Assembly (NCBI RefSeq): GCF_024347055.1
Contig: NZ_AP024895.1
Coordinates: 3,162,001-3,226,000 of the forward strand
Source of the DNA: Vibrio porteresiae DSM 19223
Lineage (GTDB): Bacteria > Pseudomonadota > Gammaproteobacteria > Enterobacterales > Vibrionaceae
DNA: 64,000 bases
Direction: 5' to 3'
The notes beneath the pieces were generated by a model. It was not told the origin of the DNA. It saw only the letters and a list, made by a program, of their open reading frames with translations, and did not search any database. Positions 1-9,254 of the stretch are shown piece by piece (the first letter of the stretch is position 1; each line of letters starts with the position of its first letter). The position numbers and the translations under genes were made by a program.

Positions 1-337
1 GATCTTTAAGACCATACGCGTATTTTTCCACCACGATAAAATCACCTACTAATAAGGTAGGCATCATCGAACCAGAAGGAATCTGAAACGGTTCAAAAAT
101 AAAAGAACGTAAAATCAGCACAAATGCAATCACTGGGAAAATAGAGACTGCATTTTCTACCCACCATGGTTGTGGATCGATTTTTTTGGATAACTCAGGA
201 TCGATACCATTGGTTTCCGCTTGTAAGCTGGTCAATTTTTGCTGACGCTTCTTCGCCCAGACAAGTTTCTCTAACACCCAAATCACACCAGTGACTAAGG
301 TAAAAATTACCAAAAAGAGTGAAAATGTATTGGCCAT
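1..337 (-). CDS. lepB: Signal peptidase I, N-terminal part (cut by window edge)
   Basis: Inner-membrane serine protease that removes signal peptides from exported preproteins. The visible N-terminal part has a hydrophobic first segment (MANTFSLFLVIFTLVTGVIW), a basic cytoplasmic loop, a second membrane segment (AVSIFPVIAFVLILRSFIF) and the box-B motif QIPSGSMMPTLL, whose first Ser after PSG is the family nucleophile. The catalytic Lys and the C-terminal domain lie outside the window. It follows lepA on the same strand, the usual lepA-lepB order. ATG is at 337, behind a GGGAA-type ribosome site. Confidence 0.95.
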   Translation of the reverse strand, partial: MANTFSLFLVIFTLVTGVIWVLEKLVWAKKRQQKLTSLQAETNGIDPELSKKIDPQPWWVENAVSIFPVIAFVLILRSFIFEPFQIPSGSMMPTLLVGDFIVVEKYAYGLKD

Positions 338-362
338 CGAATTCCCTTATCTAAAAATACGA

Positions 363-390
363 AAGTGAAAGGGCCGAAACCCTTTCACTT
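363..390 (-). repeat. Perfect 11-bp inverted repeat between lepA and lepB
   Basis: AAGTGAAAGGG (363-373) and CCCTTTCACTT (380-390) are perfect inverted copies around a 6-base loop, 26 bases upstream of the lepB start. In the lepA-lepB transcript this would be a strong hairpin. No uridine run follows directly on the minus strand, so it is more likely a processing or attenuating hairpin than a full terminator. Confidence 0.6.
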
Positions 391-427
391 GAGATGGTGA
401 TCCTAACGCAGAAAAGCAACCAACAAA

Positions 428-2221
428 TTACTTCTCACCGACGTGCAGAATCGCTAGGAACGCTTCTTGTGGTAATTCAACGTTACCGATCTGCTTCATG
501 CGTTTTTTACCTTCTTTCTGTTTCTTCAACAGTTTTTTCTTACGGCTAACGTCACCACCATAACATTTTGCCAAAACGTTCTTACGTAATTGTTTTACCG
601 TTGAACGAGCAATAATGTGGTTACCAATCGCCGCTTGAATCGCGATATCAAACATTTGGCGAGGAATGAACTCTTTCATCTTCTCAACCAATAGGCGTCC
701 GCGAGTTTGTGATTGGTCTTTATGAGTGATGATTGCCAGAGCGTCCACTCGGTCGCCGTTAAGCATCACGTCCACACGAACCATGTCTGACGGTTCAAAA
801 CGCTGGAAACTGTAATCCAAAGAAGCATAACCACGAGAGGTTGATTTCAAACGGTCGAAGAAGTCCAAAACCACTTCCGCCATTGGAATATCGTAAGTCA
901 ACGCTACTTGGTTGCCGTGGTAAACCATCTCTTTTTGCACACCGCGTTTTTCGATACACAAAGTAATCACGTTACCTAGGTATTCCGCGGGCAACAGGAT
1001 GTTACAACGAGCAATCGGCTCACGAATTTCTTCGATGTCGTTCAACGCAGGTAACTTAGCAGGACTATCTACGAGCATAATCTCTTTGTTAGTCTTAACC
1101 ACTTCGTACACTACGGTTGGAGCCGTTGTAATAAGGTCTAGATCGTATTCACGTTCCAAACGTTCTTGGATGATCTCCATGTGCAGCATGCCAAGGAAAC
1201 CACAACGGAAACCAAAGCCCAATGCAGCAGACGTTTCTGGTTCATAGAACAATGATGCATCGTTTAGCGCCAGTTTACCCAACGCATCACGGAAGCTTTC
1301 ATAGTCATCAGATGAAACAGGGAATAGACCTGCATATACCTGAGGCTTCACTTTCTTAAAGCCTGGTAATGGTTTTTCACAACCGTTTTTCGACAGAGTT
1401 AACGTATCGCCAACCGGTGCGCCAAGGATATCTTTGATACCACAAACCACCCAGCCCACTTCACCTGTGTTTAACTCGTCAGTATCCACCTGTTTTGGAG
1501 TAAAGATACCCAAACGGTCGACACCCCAAGTTTGACCAGTGCTCATCACCTTGATCTTGTCGTTTTTCTTCAGGCTACCGTGTTTAACACGAACCAAAGA
1601 AACCACACCAAGATAGTTATCAAACCATGAGTCGATAATCAAAGCTTGTAAAGGTGCATCTGGATCACCTTCAGGAGCTGGAATAGATTTAACGATTTCT
1701 TCTAGAACTTCGTCGACACCCAAACCAGTTTTTGCCGAACAACGCACGGCATCCATTGCATCAATACCAACGATGTCTTCAATTTCTTCAGCAACACGCT
1801 CAGGTTCAGCGGCTGGTAAGTCAATTTTGTTTAGGATTGGAACGACTTCCAAATCCATCTCAATAGCGGTGTAACAGTTAGCTAAGGTTTGAGCTTCAAC
1901 ACCTTGGCCAGCGTCAACCACCAGCAATGCCCCTTCACACGCAGCAAGAGAACGAGACACTTCGTATGAGAAGTCCACGTGTCCAGGAGTATCGATAAAG
2001 TTTAACTGATAGGTTTCGCCATCTTTCGCTTTGTAATCGAGAGTCACACTCTGAGCTTTGATGGTAATGCCACGCTCACGTTCAAGATCCATAGAATCAA
2101 GAACCTGCTCTGCCATTTCACGGTCGCTCAATCCACCACATACTTGGATTAAACGGTCTGATAAAGTCGACTTACCATGGTCGATGTGGGCGATGATCGA
2201 AAAGTTACGAATGTGCTTCAT
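428..2221 (-). CDS. lepA: Elongation factor 4 (LepA), ribosome back-translocating GTPase
   Basis: Translation GTPase acting on the ribosome. The G1 motif AHIDHGKST is near residue 11, DTPGH near 80 and NKID near 134; the C-terminal part (RKNVLAKCYGGDVSRKKKLL) is the LepA signature. I chose the ATG at 2221 because the product (MKHIRNFSII...) is then 597 residues, the family length. The longer reading frame upstream adds 22 residues with no family resemblance. It is followed by lepB 90 bases downstream and lies downstream of the rpoE-rseABC group on the same strand. Sequence similarity to E. coli LepA is very high over the whole length. Confidence 0.98.
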   Translation of the reverse strand: MKHIRNFSIIAHIDHGKSTLSDRLIQVCGGLSDREMAEQVLDSMDLERERGITIKAQSVTLDYKAKDGETYQLNFIDTPGHVDFSYEVSRSLAACEGALLVVDAGQGVEAQTLANCYTAIEMDLEVVPILNKIDLPAAEPERVAEEIEDIVGIDAMDAVRCSAKTGLGVDEVLEEIVKSIPAPEGDPDAPLQALIIDSWFDNYLGVVSLVRVKHGSLKKNDKIKVMSTGQTWGVDRLGIFTPKQVDTDELNTGEVGWVVCGIKDILGAPVGDTLTLSKNGCEKPLPGFKKVKPQVYAGLFPVSSDDYESFRDALGKLALNDASLFYEPETSAALGFGFRCGFLGMLHMEIIQERLEREYDLDLITTAPTVVYEVVKTNKEIMLVDSPAKLPALNDIEEIREPIARCNILLPAEYLGNVITLCIEKRGVQKEMVYHGNQVALTYDIPMAEVVLDFFDRLKSTSRGYASLDYSFQRFEPSDMVRVDVMLNGDRVDALAIITHKDQSQTRGRLLVEKMKEFIPRQMFDIAIQAAIGNHIIARSTVKQLRKNVLAKCYGGDVSRKKKLLKKQKEGKKRMKQIGNVELPQEAFLAILHVGEK

Positions 2222-2333
2222 AGGTTTGGGATGACTAAACTCGTTACAAATTAGGACAATAGAATGCCGCCCATGGCGGCATTTCATTCAAGTTGGGCGA
2301 TTCTAACCAATTTCGGTTGGGTTCGCACCTTAT

Positions 2334-2804
2334 TTAAACAATAGGCTCTCCCAGCACTCTAAGCAAAATAACCTCCTGCTGCGAACGTTGTTCAAGGCGT
2401 GGAGATAAATATTTTGCCAGTGCGACACCTAATAAGATAAACAGAAAAGAGCTCGCAATCACAATCCCTTCGCCCATATGCAGCACTGGCGCAAGCCATT
2501 GATTGGCGATCCAAGCACCAAAGATCATCATGAACAGAGGGACTAAGTACACCAAAGCTGCAGACTGAAGCAGGCTTTTCTCTGGAAAGCCGATTTCAAC
2601 CACTTGGCCTTGGTGCACTGATTGAGAGGTATTTAAGGTCCAAAATAGCGCTTTGTTACCAATAGCTTTCGATACGATTCCCGTTCCACAACTTTTCGAT
2701 GAGGAACAACTGCTACAACTGGTTTTCTGCTCGCAGCTTAATTGGATTTCATATCCCTGTGATTGAGGTTTTACCTGCATCACAGTCGCTAAGGCGGTCA
2801 TCAT
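2334..2804 (-). CDS. rseC: SoxR-reducing/sigma-E regulator RseC
   Basis: Small inner-membrane protein (156 aa), last gene of the rpoE operon; in E. coli it affects RseA/RseB and is also part of the SoxR-reducing system. An N-terminal cytoplasmic region holds a cysteine cluster (CEQKTSCSSCSSSKSC, about residues 24-39). Two hydrophobic segments follow (about 81-99 and 110-126). It starts 2 bases after rseB; the AAGGAGC ribosome site lies inside the end of rseB, so translation is probably coupled. The start is ATGATG, and either Met could be used. Confidence 0.92.
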   Translation of the reverse strand: MMTALATVMQVKPQSQGYEIQLSCEQKTSCSSCSSSKSCGTGIVSKAIGNKALFWTLNTSQSVHQGQVVEIGFPEKSLLQSAALVYLVPLFMMIFGAWIANQWLAPVLHMGEGIVIASSFLFILLGVALAKYLSPRLEQRSQQEVILLRVLGEPIV

Positions 2805-2806
2805 GG

Positions 2807-3766
2807 CTATTTTGCTCCTTGCGGATTAAAACGAACAGATTGCGCTACACGCTGCGCCGTTGATGGAGGAATATCTCCCACGACTGAAATCTCATTCGAT
2901 CCTTCCACATACGTTTGCACGGTGCGACGACCTTGTCTAATAATCTGATTTTTCAACGAATTATTATCGCTTTCAGAAACATAAACAGAGAAACTAAACA
3001 GGCCATCGGAGAACATTTGGCTTTCAACAAGACGGTCGGTAATCGCCATTCTATAACGATTAATCTCCATCGCTTTGAAGCCATCTGGCACCCATTGTAC
3101 CGACCATTGCGCCTGTTTGATATTCCCTTTTGGAATCGATAACACTTCTGGCAACTTAACGTTATTCAAACCAGCCATTAACTGCGCTAACTTATCGTTA
3201 ATCGAATAGGAAATGGTGCGGTACTGTTCGAGTACTTCACCGTCACGATCAACCAGATCAGCTCGCAATGGTAAATCACTGTGCTCGTCAACCCAAAGTA
3301 CATACGAATAACGTAGGCCATCTTTAGGAACGATACGCAGGACTTGGCAAGGCGTTCCGGCCTCACGAGCACGACCAATCTTCACGAAGTCATAGTATTT
3401 GCTGATGAGATCAACATCACTGTTGAGCATAGGGATCAGCGGCGCCACCATATTGCTCGATTCAATCGTAAAAGGATCGACGCCGGGTTCGATGTAACTC
3501 ACTTCATCGCCACGGCGAATCACTTCACGAACAGGTCCACTCAGGTAAACCAGATGGGCAAACTGCTGATCTTTTTCTCGCGCATGACGATACAGAATAG
3601 GCTCAATACTGTTTTTCTTAATCAGAATATAAGAGAGCTCGTAATTGAGTTGCTGACTCGCTTTGTTCATTTGATGTAACAATGCCTCTGCGGAAGGTTC
3701 TTCAGCAAAGGCAACTGTGGCATTCAAACTGAACAGCATCAGCGTACTGATCAGAAATTTCTTCAT
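2807..3766 (-). CDS. rseB: Sigma-E regulatory protein RseB, periplasmic
   Basis: Periplasmic protein (319 aa) that binds the RseA periplasmic domain and protects it from DegS cleavage; it senses lipoproteins and LPS. A signal peptide is visible (MKKFLISTLMLFSLNATVAFA|EE). The MucB/RseB N-terminal lipid-binding domain covers about residues 25-200 and the smaller C-terminal domain the rest. The start overlaps the rseA stop as ATGA at 3763-3766, showing translational coupling within the operon. Confidence 0.95.
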   Translation of the reverse strand: MKKFLISTLMLFSLNATVAFAEEPSAEALLHQMNKASQQLNYELSYILIKKNSIEPILYRHAREKDQQFAHLVYLSGPVREVIRRGDEVSYIEPGVDPFTIESSNMVAPLIPMLNSDVDLISKYYDFVKIGRAREAGTPCQVLRIVPKDGLRYSYVLWVDEHSDLPLRADLVDRDGEVLEQYRTISYSINDKLAQLMAGLNNVKLPEVLSIPKGNIKQAQWSVQWVPDGFKAMEINRYRMAITDRLVESQMFSDGLFSFSVYVSESDNNSLKNQIIRQGRRTVQTYVEGSNEISVVGDIPPSTAQRVAQSVRFNPQGAK

Positions 3767-4401
3767 TCAACTACCGGTTCAATTTGATCATTGTGAGTTG
3801 CAGCATTGCCTTCACTGTTCAAACGCAACTGCAACTCATAGTCTTGAAGCAATGCATTCACACGACGATGTTGATCTTGCAGATTGGCTTCATGACTCTG
3901 TTTTTCAGCAGATTCACGAGTATAGCTTACAGGCTCAGCCGTTCCAGATAGAGGGATCGTTTGTAAAACTGGAATCTGGTCATCTTGTGACTGTGCACCC
4001 GGTGTATGACTACCGTTACCGTATTGTTGAACGCCAAGTATCACAACAAAAGAGACACACGCGGCAACCGCAACTTGTCCCAATTGAGATAACCATGTCG
4101 GCATTTGACGACGAGCTTTTGCTGGCTTCGGTTGTTCTTCCATCAAAGGCGTTTGGGCAACCACTCGCAAAGGAGTCGTCACGTTAGCGTTATGCGCTGG
4201 TTCATTTTCCAGAGCAAGAGCGACACTTTCAGCAATATTCCACTCAGGTCTTTCTGGAGCATCTCCACGCATAACATCACCAATTAAATGATAATGTTTC
4301 CATGCCTCAAGACCTTCTTGATCGTCAACTAATTCTTGAATTAGTACTTTGTCGATCAATTCTCCATCCATGAGAGCTGAAAGTTTTTCTTTGTCAGCCA
4401 T
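3763..4401 (-). CDS. rseA: Anti-sigma-E factor RseA
   Basis: Single-pass inner-membrane anti-sigma factor that holds sigma-E and is degraded by DegS and RseP on envelope stress. The N-terminal cytoplasmic sigma-binding domain (MADKEKLSALMDGE...) covers about residues 1-95. One membrane segment follows (LGQVAVAACVSFVVILGV, about 106-123), then a periplasmic domain rich in Gln and Glu. I chose the ATG at 4401 by homology; an upstream ATG at 4413 would add four residues. It lies 33 bases after rpoE and overlaps rseB by 4 bases. Confidence 0.93.
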   Translation of the reverse strand: MADKEKLSALMDGELIDKVLIQELVDDQEGLEAWKHYHLIGDVMRGDAPERPEWNIAESVALALENEPAHNANVTTPLRVVAQTPLMEEQPKPAKARRQMPTWLSQLGQVAVAACVSFVVILGVQQYGNGSHTPGAQSQDDQIPVLQTIPLSGTAEPVSYTRESAEKQSHEANLQDQHRRVNALLQDYELQLRLNSEGNAATHNDQIEPVVE

Positions 4402-4434
4402 TCTTTTCACCATAAATAGTTACTAACACTAGCG

Positions 4435-5007
4435 TTAGAGCAGAGGACTTATTCTCTTTTCTACCGCTTCTCTAGCACGGAAGATACGAGAACGTACAGT
4501 ACCAACAGGGCAATCCATTACCTGTGCGATTTCCTCGTAACTCAAGCCATCTAGCTCTCGTAACGTCATCGCGGTTTTCAAATCTTCAGGCAATGCATCG
4601 ATAGCCCCGAACACTGCCTCTTTCAATTCTTTGGACAACGTTAAGTTTTCAGGGTTCGATATTTCTTTTAGGGCATTACCCGTTTCATAAAATTCAGCTT
4701 CTTCAGCATCAACATCGCTAGCCGGTGGTCGACGACTTTGGGCAACGATATGATTTTTTGCAGTATTGACAGCAATGCGATATAGCCAAGTGTAAAACGC
4801 ACTCTCGCCGCGGAAAGTGGGAATCGCTCGATACGCTTTAATAAACGCCTCTTGCGCCACATCTGCCACATCGCCGGAATTGCTCACATACCTAGAAATA
4901 AGGTTGCAGACTTTATTCTGGTATCTTAGAACCAGAAGGTTAAAAGCTTGCTTATCTCCGTTCTGAACTCGCTCAATCAATACCTGATCGGTCAGCTGCT
5001 CGTTCAT
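4435..5007 (-). CDS. rpoE: RNA polymerase sigma factor RpoE (sigma-E, sigma-24)
   Basis: ECF sigma factor (190 aa) for the extracytoplasmic stress regulon. Region 2 (YRYQNKV...DVAQEAFIKAYRAI...FYTWLYRIAVN) covers about residues 20-90. Region 4 (LPEDLKTAMTLRELDGLSYEEIAQ...VGTVRSRIFRAREA) covers about 130-185. It is nearly identical to E. coli RpoE in both DNA-binding regions. First gene of rpoE-rseABC, with a sigma-E-type promoter about 100 bases upstream, which is consistent with autoregulation. Confidence 0.98.
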   Translation of the reverse strand: MNEQLTDQVLIERVQNGDKQAFNLLVLRYQNKVCNLISRYVSNSGDVADVAQEAFIKAYRAIPTFRGESAFYTWLYRIAVNTAKNHIVAQSRRPPASDVDAEEAEFYETGNALKEISNPENLTLSKELKEAVFGAIDALPEDLKTAMTLRELDGLSYEEIAQVMDCPVGTVRSRIFRAREAVEKRISPLL

Positions 5008-5107
5008 TCGAGCGGTTACTCCTATTGTTATATCCCCGTACCTTCACAGATATGGGCATTAATTGTGCAGAATGTTCTATTCGACACCACTGCTTACATG
5101 AGCACTA

Positions 5108-5135
5108 TTGTGACTCTACACCTAAGAAAAAGTTC
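5108..5135 (-). promoter_or_regulatory. Sigma-E-type promoter of rpoE
   Basis: Read on the minus strand: GAACTT (5135-5130), 16 bases, TCACAA (5113-5108). This fits the sigma-E consensus GAACTT-N16-TCnnA and implies a transcript start about 5100, roughly 95 bases before rpoE. The rest of the 340-base gap 5008-5347 holds only AT-rich promoter-like DNA for rpoE and nadB; I see no other gene there. Confidence 0.6.
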
Positions 5136-5347
5136 AATTCTCTGTGAAATTTTTACCAATATGAATTGGTAGTGTGACGTAATCTAGGTTTGCGTAAAAA
5201 CTGCTTAAGATATTGAAGAACTCACTGTAAAAACACAATAGCATTTACTCAACTAATGTATTCCTTTACGAGTGAACCTTCAGGTGACGGTATGATCTCA
5301 TCAAAATCGAGGAATATCTTAACTATCAACTCTCGTTCAGGAATGGA

Positions 5348-6958
5348 ATGACTATGAACACCAATCGAGAACATCAGTGTGACGTACTGGTCATCGGTAG
5401 CGGCGCTGCAGGTCTATCTCTGGCATTACGCGTTGCCAAAAACTGCCGCGTGATCGTCCTCAGTAAAGGGCCACTGAGTGAAGGTTCTACCTATTACGCT
5501 CAAGGTGGTATCGCCGCCGTTTTCGATGAGTCTGACAGTATCGATTCACATGTGCAAGATACCTTAATTGCAGGCGCTGGAATTTGCGATGCCAAAACAG
5601 TCCGTTTTATCGCTGAGCATGCCAAAGAATGCGTGCAGTGGTTAATCGATGGTGGTGTGCCTTTTGATCGAATCGATGATGCCGATAGCAGTGAACCTCG
5701 CTATCACTTAACCCGTGAAGGTGGACACAGCCATCGCAGGATACTGCATGCAGCCGATGCCACCGGTATGGCAATGCAAACATCACTTCAAGAAAACATC
5801 AAAAATCAACCTAATATACAGATACTGGAACGGCATAATGCGCTCGATCTCATTACAGTGAACGATGAGACAAGCGCTAAAAGACGTGTCATTGGCGCTT
5901 ATGTTTGGAACCGTAATGATGAACACGTTGAGACGATTCGAGCCAAATTTGTTGTCTTAGCCACTGGTGGAGCTTCCAAGGTCTATCAATACACGTCTAA
6001 CCCAGATATTTCTTCTGGTGATGGCATAGCCATGGCATGGCGAGCGGGCTGCAAGGTCGCTAACCTCGAATTTAACCAGTTCCACCCTACTTGTTTGTAT
6101 CATCCAGAGGCCCGTAATTTTTTACTGACGGAGGCACTGCGCGGCGAAGGTGCATATTTAAGACGCCCAGACGGTTCTCGCTTTATGCCTGATTTTGATG
6201 AGCGTGGCGAGTTAGCGCCTAGAGACATAGTGGCGAGGGCAATCGACTTTGAGATGAAACGGCTCGGTGCAGACTGTATGTATCTGGATATTACCCATAA
6301 GCCTGCAGACTTTATCATCAAACATTTCCCGACCATTTATGCACGGTTGATGGATTTGGGTATCGATATGACCAAAGAGTCCATTCCTATCGTTCCAGCG
6401 GCGCATTACACCTGTGGTGGCGTAGTCGTCGATCAGCAAGGACGTACCGATGTTGACCATCTATACGCCATAGGTGAAGTCAGTTACACAGGTCTACATG
6501 GTGCCAACCGTATGGCATCCAATTCTCTGTTGGAATGCGTCGTGTATGCCTGGTCAGCAGCTAAACATATTCTGAGTAAAAACAAATCAGTAGCTATGCC
6601 ACCTACGCTTCCTAGTTGGGATGAAAGCCAAGTCACCTGCTCCGATGAAGAGGTAGTACTGCAACATAACTGGCATGAATTGAGGCTATTTATGTGGGAT
6701 TACATGGGCATCGTGCGCACTGATAAACGGCTTGAACGAGCGTTGCGCCGTATCCAACTTCTCCAACAAGAGACTCACGAGTACTACAGTAACTTTCGAG
6801 TATCCAATAATTTAATTGAGCTTAGAAACTTACTGCAAGTAGCAGAGCTGATGGTTCGTTGCGCTATGCTGCGCAAAGAGAGTCGCGGTTTGCACTATAC
6901 GTTAGATTACCCAGAACAATTAGAGCACAGTGGCCCAACGGTTTTAACTCCCGAATAA
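5348..6958 (+). CDS. nadB: L-aspartate oxidase
   Basis: FAD enzyme (536 aa) that oxidises L-aspartate to iminoaspartate, the first step of de novo NAD synthesis; NadA then makes quinolinate. The N-terminal dinucleotide-binding motif VIGSGAAGLSLA is near residue 16. The flavin-loop motif GSTYYAQGGIA is near 46 and the C-terminal HGANRMASNSLLECVV motif near 380. Divergent from rpoE, as in E. coli. AGGA lies 5-6 bases before the ATG at 5348; a second in-frame ATG at 5354 is possible. Confidence 0.97.
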   Translation: MTMNTNREHQCDVLVIGSGAAGLSLALRVAKNCRVIVLSKGPLSEGSTYYAQGGIAAVFDESDSIDSHVQDTLIAGAGICDAKTVRFIAEHAKECVQWLIDGGVPFDRIDDADSSEPRYHLTREGGHSHRRILHAADATGMAMQTSLQENIKNQPNIQILERHNALDLITVNDETSAKRRVIGAYVWNRNDEHVETIRAKFVVLATGGASKVYQYTSNPDISSGDGIAMAWRAGCKVANLEFNQFHPTCLYHPEARNFLLTEALRGEGAYLRRPDGSRFMPDFDERGELAPRDIVARAIDFEMKRLGADCMYLDITHKPADFIIKHFPTIYARLMDLGIDMTKESIPIVPAAHYTCGGVVVDQQGRTDVDHLYAIGEVSYTGLHGANRMASNSLLECVVYAWSAAKHILSKNKSVAMPPTLPSWDESQVTCSDEEVVLQHNWHELRLFMWDYMGIVRTDKRLERALRRIQLLQQETHEYYSNFRVSNNLIELRNLLQVAELMVRCAMLRKESRGLHYTLDYPEQLEHSGPTVLTPE

Positions 6959-6999
6959 ATCCACTTTAATACCAATTGACGTATTGAAGACCAATTAAC

Positions 7000-7431
7000 T
7001 TAGTCGTGGGAGCCTTGTTGCTCCCGCTTTAATTGCATGACCAATTGCCGATAAGCAAACTCATCACAACTGTCTCTCCATAATAGCCATCGTCTACCGT
7101 GACCATAAAATACAATAAAGCAGCTTGAATAGATTAAGGAAAATTGATGGTAGCTTTCTCGAGAAGACGAGATGATTTCCTGCGCTTGGGTATCAATATC
7201 AACATAGCCGATTAACACTTTGGGCATAACACCAAAAACCGAATAATATCGATACAGCACAACCAATAAAGGCCAACTCAGAACAAGGGGAATATCAGAA
7301 ACAACGATCCCCCATAACACCAGCTGCACGATACATTGTGATGTTATGAGGGCGAAAATGGAGATTTTAAGGGTAAGCCTAACGAGACTTGCTGAGGTTA
7401 TAGGCGACAATCTTATCAACCATAGCCGCAT
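7000..7431 (-). CDS. ygfX: YgfX/CptA-like membrane protein
   Basis: Small inner-membrane protein with two hydrophobic segments (about residues 23-40 and 45-62) and a cytoplasmic tail, resembling E. coli YgfX (also called CptA). That protein was proposed as a toxin affecting cytoskeleton proteins, with SdhE as its partner. Recognition rests mainly on topology and its position directly after sdhE, which it overlaps by about 50 bases. The start is uncertain: ATG 7431, or TTG at 7419 or 7410. Convergent with nadB; a GGGAGC/GCTCCC hairpin (7008-7025) sits at its 3' end. Confidence 0.7.
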   Translation of the reverse strand: MRLWLIRLSPITSASLVRLTLKISIFALITSQCIVQLVLWGIVVSDIPLVLSWPLLVVLYRYYSVFGVMPKVLIGYVDIDTQAQEIISSSRESYHQFSLIYSSCFIVFYGHGRRWLLWRDSCDEFAYRQLVMQLKREQQGSHD

Positions 7432-7639
7432 GGTTTAGATTTTCTGAACGACCATGACGCATCACCCACTTAAACAGGTCTGGATCATCGCATTCAAGCA
7501 AAGAGACAAAACTTTGTTGCTCTATTTCACTCAGGCTATCAAAACATTCTTCAAAAAACGGCATGATGACAACGTCGAGCTCAAGCATGCCACGGCGACA
7601 TGCCCATTTAATGCGAGCTTTTTCTTCTGTGGAATACAT
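7379..7639 (-). CDS. sdhE: Succinate dehydrogenase assembly factor SdhE (FAD assembly)
   Basis: 86-aa protein of the SdhE/YgfY (former DUF339) family that promotes covalent flavinylation of SdhA and FrdA. The signature RRGMLELDVVIMPFF (residues 11-25) includes the essential RGxxE. A second conserved stretch, ECDDPDLFKWVM, follows. I chose the ATG at 7639 because GAGGG lies 5 bases upstream and the length matches the family; a GTG at 7651 in the same frame overlaps that ribosome site. Same order as E. coli sdhE-ygfX, divergent from ygfZ. Confidence 0.95.
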   Translation of the reverse strand: MYSTEEKARIKWACRRGMLELDVVIMPFFEECFDSLSEIEQQSFVSLLECDDPDLFKWVMRHGRSENLNHAAMVDKIVAYNLSKSR

Positions 7640-7787
7640 GGTTTCCCTCACTTAATCATTATTCTTTATGACGAGTTTACCAACTCATCTACGTCACAAC
7701 CATTAACTAAATCAAAGAGTCTGTTCAGGCTGACAAAAAACTTCAACCAGATTACCATATAGGAAATTCGTCACTTAGGTGAATAAC

Positions 7788-8759
7788 ATGGATTGGAAAA
7801 ATCAATTTTCTCCGCTCGACGTCACAACGAGCGATACATTGCCTGATTTAATGCTCTCATATTTGGGATCTTGGAGCGCTATCAATATGATAGGCCCAGA
7901 CAAAAAGAGCTATCTGCAAGGGCAAGTGACTTGTAATGTGGTGACGCTGACCAATGAACAATCCACACTCGGTGCACACTGTGATGCCAAAGGTAAGGTT
8001 TGGTCGGTTTTTCGTCTATTTCATCACAATGACGGCTATGCACTATTCCAACCAGCATCCGCGATCGATGTTGAGTTAGCTGAACTGAAAAAGTATGCCA
8101 TCTTCTCCAAAGTAGAGATCACTGCCAGCCAAGATGTGGCTTTAGGTGTTATGGGGAATGAGGCGCAAAATTGGGTCGATTCACTAACCGATAGTCGTGC
8201 CGATGTAAGGCCTATCACTGGTGGTAGTGCAGTCAAAATTTCTGAAAAGCGCTGGTTACTTTTAGTCAATCAAGATCAAGCTGAAATCATTATTAACGAG
8301 TTCAGCTCAAGTAAAGTCACTGAAGCGACTTGGACTCGTTTTGATATTGAAGAAGCATTACCTGTCGTCACAGCACAAGTGCAAAATGAATACATTCCAC
8401 AAGCACTGAATCTACAGGCAATTGGTGGAATCTGCTTTACCAAAGGGTGTTACACCGGACAGGAAACCGTTGCTCGTGCCAAATATCGTGGCATTAACAA
8501 ACGTATGATGGCTGTTGTAAAAGGTAACCTTGCTGAAGAACTGCCATCAGCAGAGCCTATCGTATTAGAGCGTTCTGTCGGTGAAAACTGGCGTACCGCT
8601 GGAGAGTTACTAACGCACTACACATTTAAAGATAACGTAGCGATAGGTCTAGTCGTTCTACCCAACGATTTGGAAGACGGCACTCAGTTACGCCTAGCAA
8701 TTCAACCCGATACCCGCTGGACAATTGAACCGTTACCTTACTCTCTTGCAGATGAATAA
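7788..8759 (+). CDS. ygfZ: tRNA-modifying protein YgfZ (folate-binding, Fe-S metabolism)
   Basis: Folate-dependent protein (323 aa) of the GcvT-like family, needed for MiaB-type tRNA methylthiolation and for some Fe-S enzymes. The diagnostic motif KGCYTGQE, with the essential Cys, is near residue 220, followed by TVARAKYRG. The ATG at 7788 is preferred because AGGTG lies 7 bases before it; a GTG at 7779 in frame overlaps that site. The 3' end overlaps the next gene by 8 bases. Confidence 0.95.
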   Translation: MDWKNQFSPLDVTTSDTLPDLMLSYLGSWSAINMIGPDKKSYLQGQVTCNVVTLTNEQSTLGAHCDAKGKVWSVFRLFHHNDGYALFQPASAIDVELAELKKYAIFSKVEITASQDVALGVMGNEAQNWVDSLTDSRADVRPITGGSAVKISEKRWLLLVNQDQAEIIINEFSSSKVTEATWTRFDIEEALPVVTAQVQNEYIPQALNLQAIGGICFTKGCYTGQETVARAKYRGINKRMMAVVKGNLAEELPSAEPIVLERSVGENWRTAGELLTHYTFKDNVAIGLVVLPNDLEDGTQLRLAIQPDTRWTIEPLPYSLADE

Positions 8760-9228
8760 CGAACTTAATACCCCACTGATTCAATTCTTACAAACGCAGC
8801 AAGTGAGCTATCGCTTGCTGCCTCATCAACATCCCGCAACAACCATCGAAGAAGCCGCGGCGCAACGTGGCATATCACCGAAACAGATGGTGAAGTGTAT
8901 CTTGCTCAGAGATATGTCGGATCGCTATGCGTTGGCTTGTACCTCGGGTGACACTCAAATCGATCCTAAAAAAGTACGTGCTGTATTGCAGTGGCGCAGA
9001 ATGACCTGCGTAAACAGTATCAATGTGAAAGAAATCACTGGCTATGAAATAGGCACAGTGACGCCAATAAATCTTAAAACTGAAATGCCTATCTTATTCG
9101 ATAACAGCATATTAAATCAAAATGAGATAACTATTAGCAGTGGGTCGAGAATGGCCGGTATCGCGTTAAAGACATCAGATTTATTAACACTAGTTAACCC
9201 TTTGATTAATAATATTCAAAGACCATAG
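8752..9228 (+). CDS. YbaK/EbsC-family aminoacyl-tRNA deacylase-like protein
   Basis: 158-aa YbaK/ProXp-type domain protein; family members hydrolyse mischarged aminoacyl-tRNA in trans. Visible family features are HPATTIEEAA near residue 27, the conserved Lys in KQMVKCILL near 45, and SGSRMAGIALKTSDL near 137 (the GxxxxxI/L...D region). The start ATG at 8752 overlaps the ygfZ stop (ATGAATAA), so it is probably translated by coupling. I cannot say which amino acid or tRNA it edits. Confidence 0.8.
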   Translation: MNNELNTPLIQFLQTQQVSYRLLPHQHPATTIEEAAAQRGISPKQMVKCILLRDMSDRYALACTSGDTQIDPKKVRAVLQWRRMTCVNSINVKEITGYEIGTVTPINLKTEMPILFDNSILNQNEITISSGSRMAGIALKTSDLLTLVNPLINNIQRP

Positions 9229-9254
9229 AACAATTAATGTAATCCATTACAAAT

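Noticed and set aside
7000..7639. ygfX/sdhE as a new toxin-antitoxin system
   Set aside because: The pair is known from E. coli; SdhE's established role is flavinylation of succinate dehydrogenase, and the toxin proposal for YgfX does not make this locus new.
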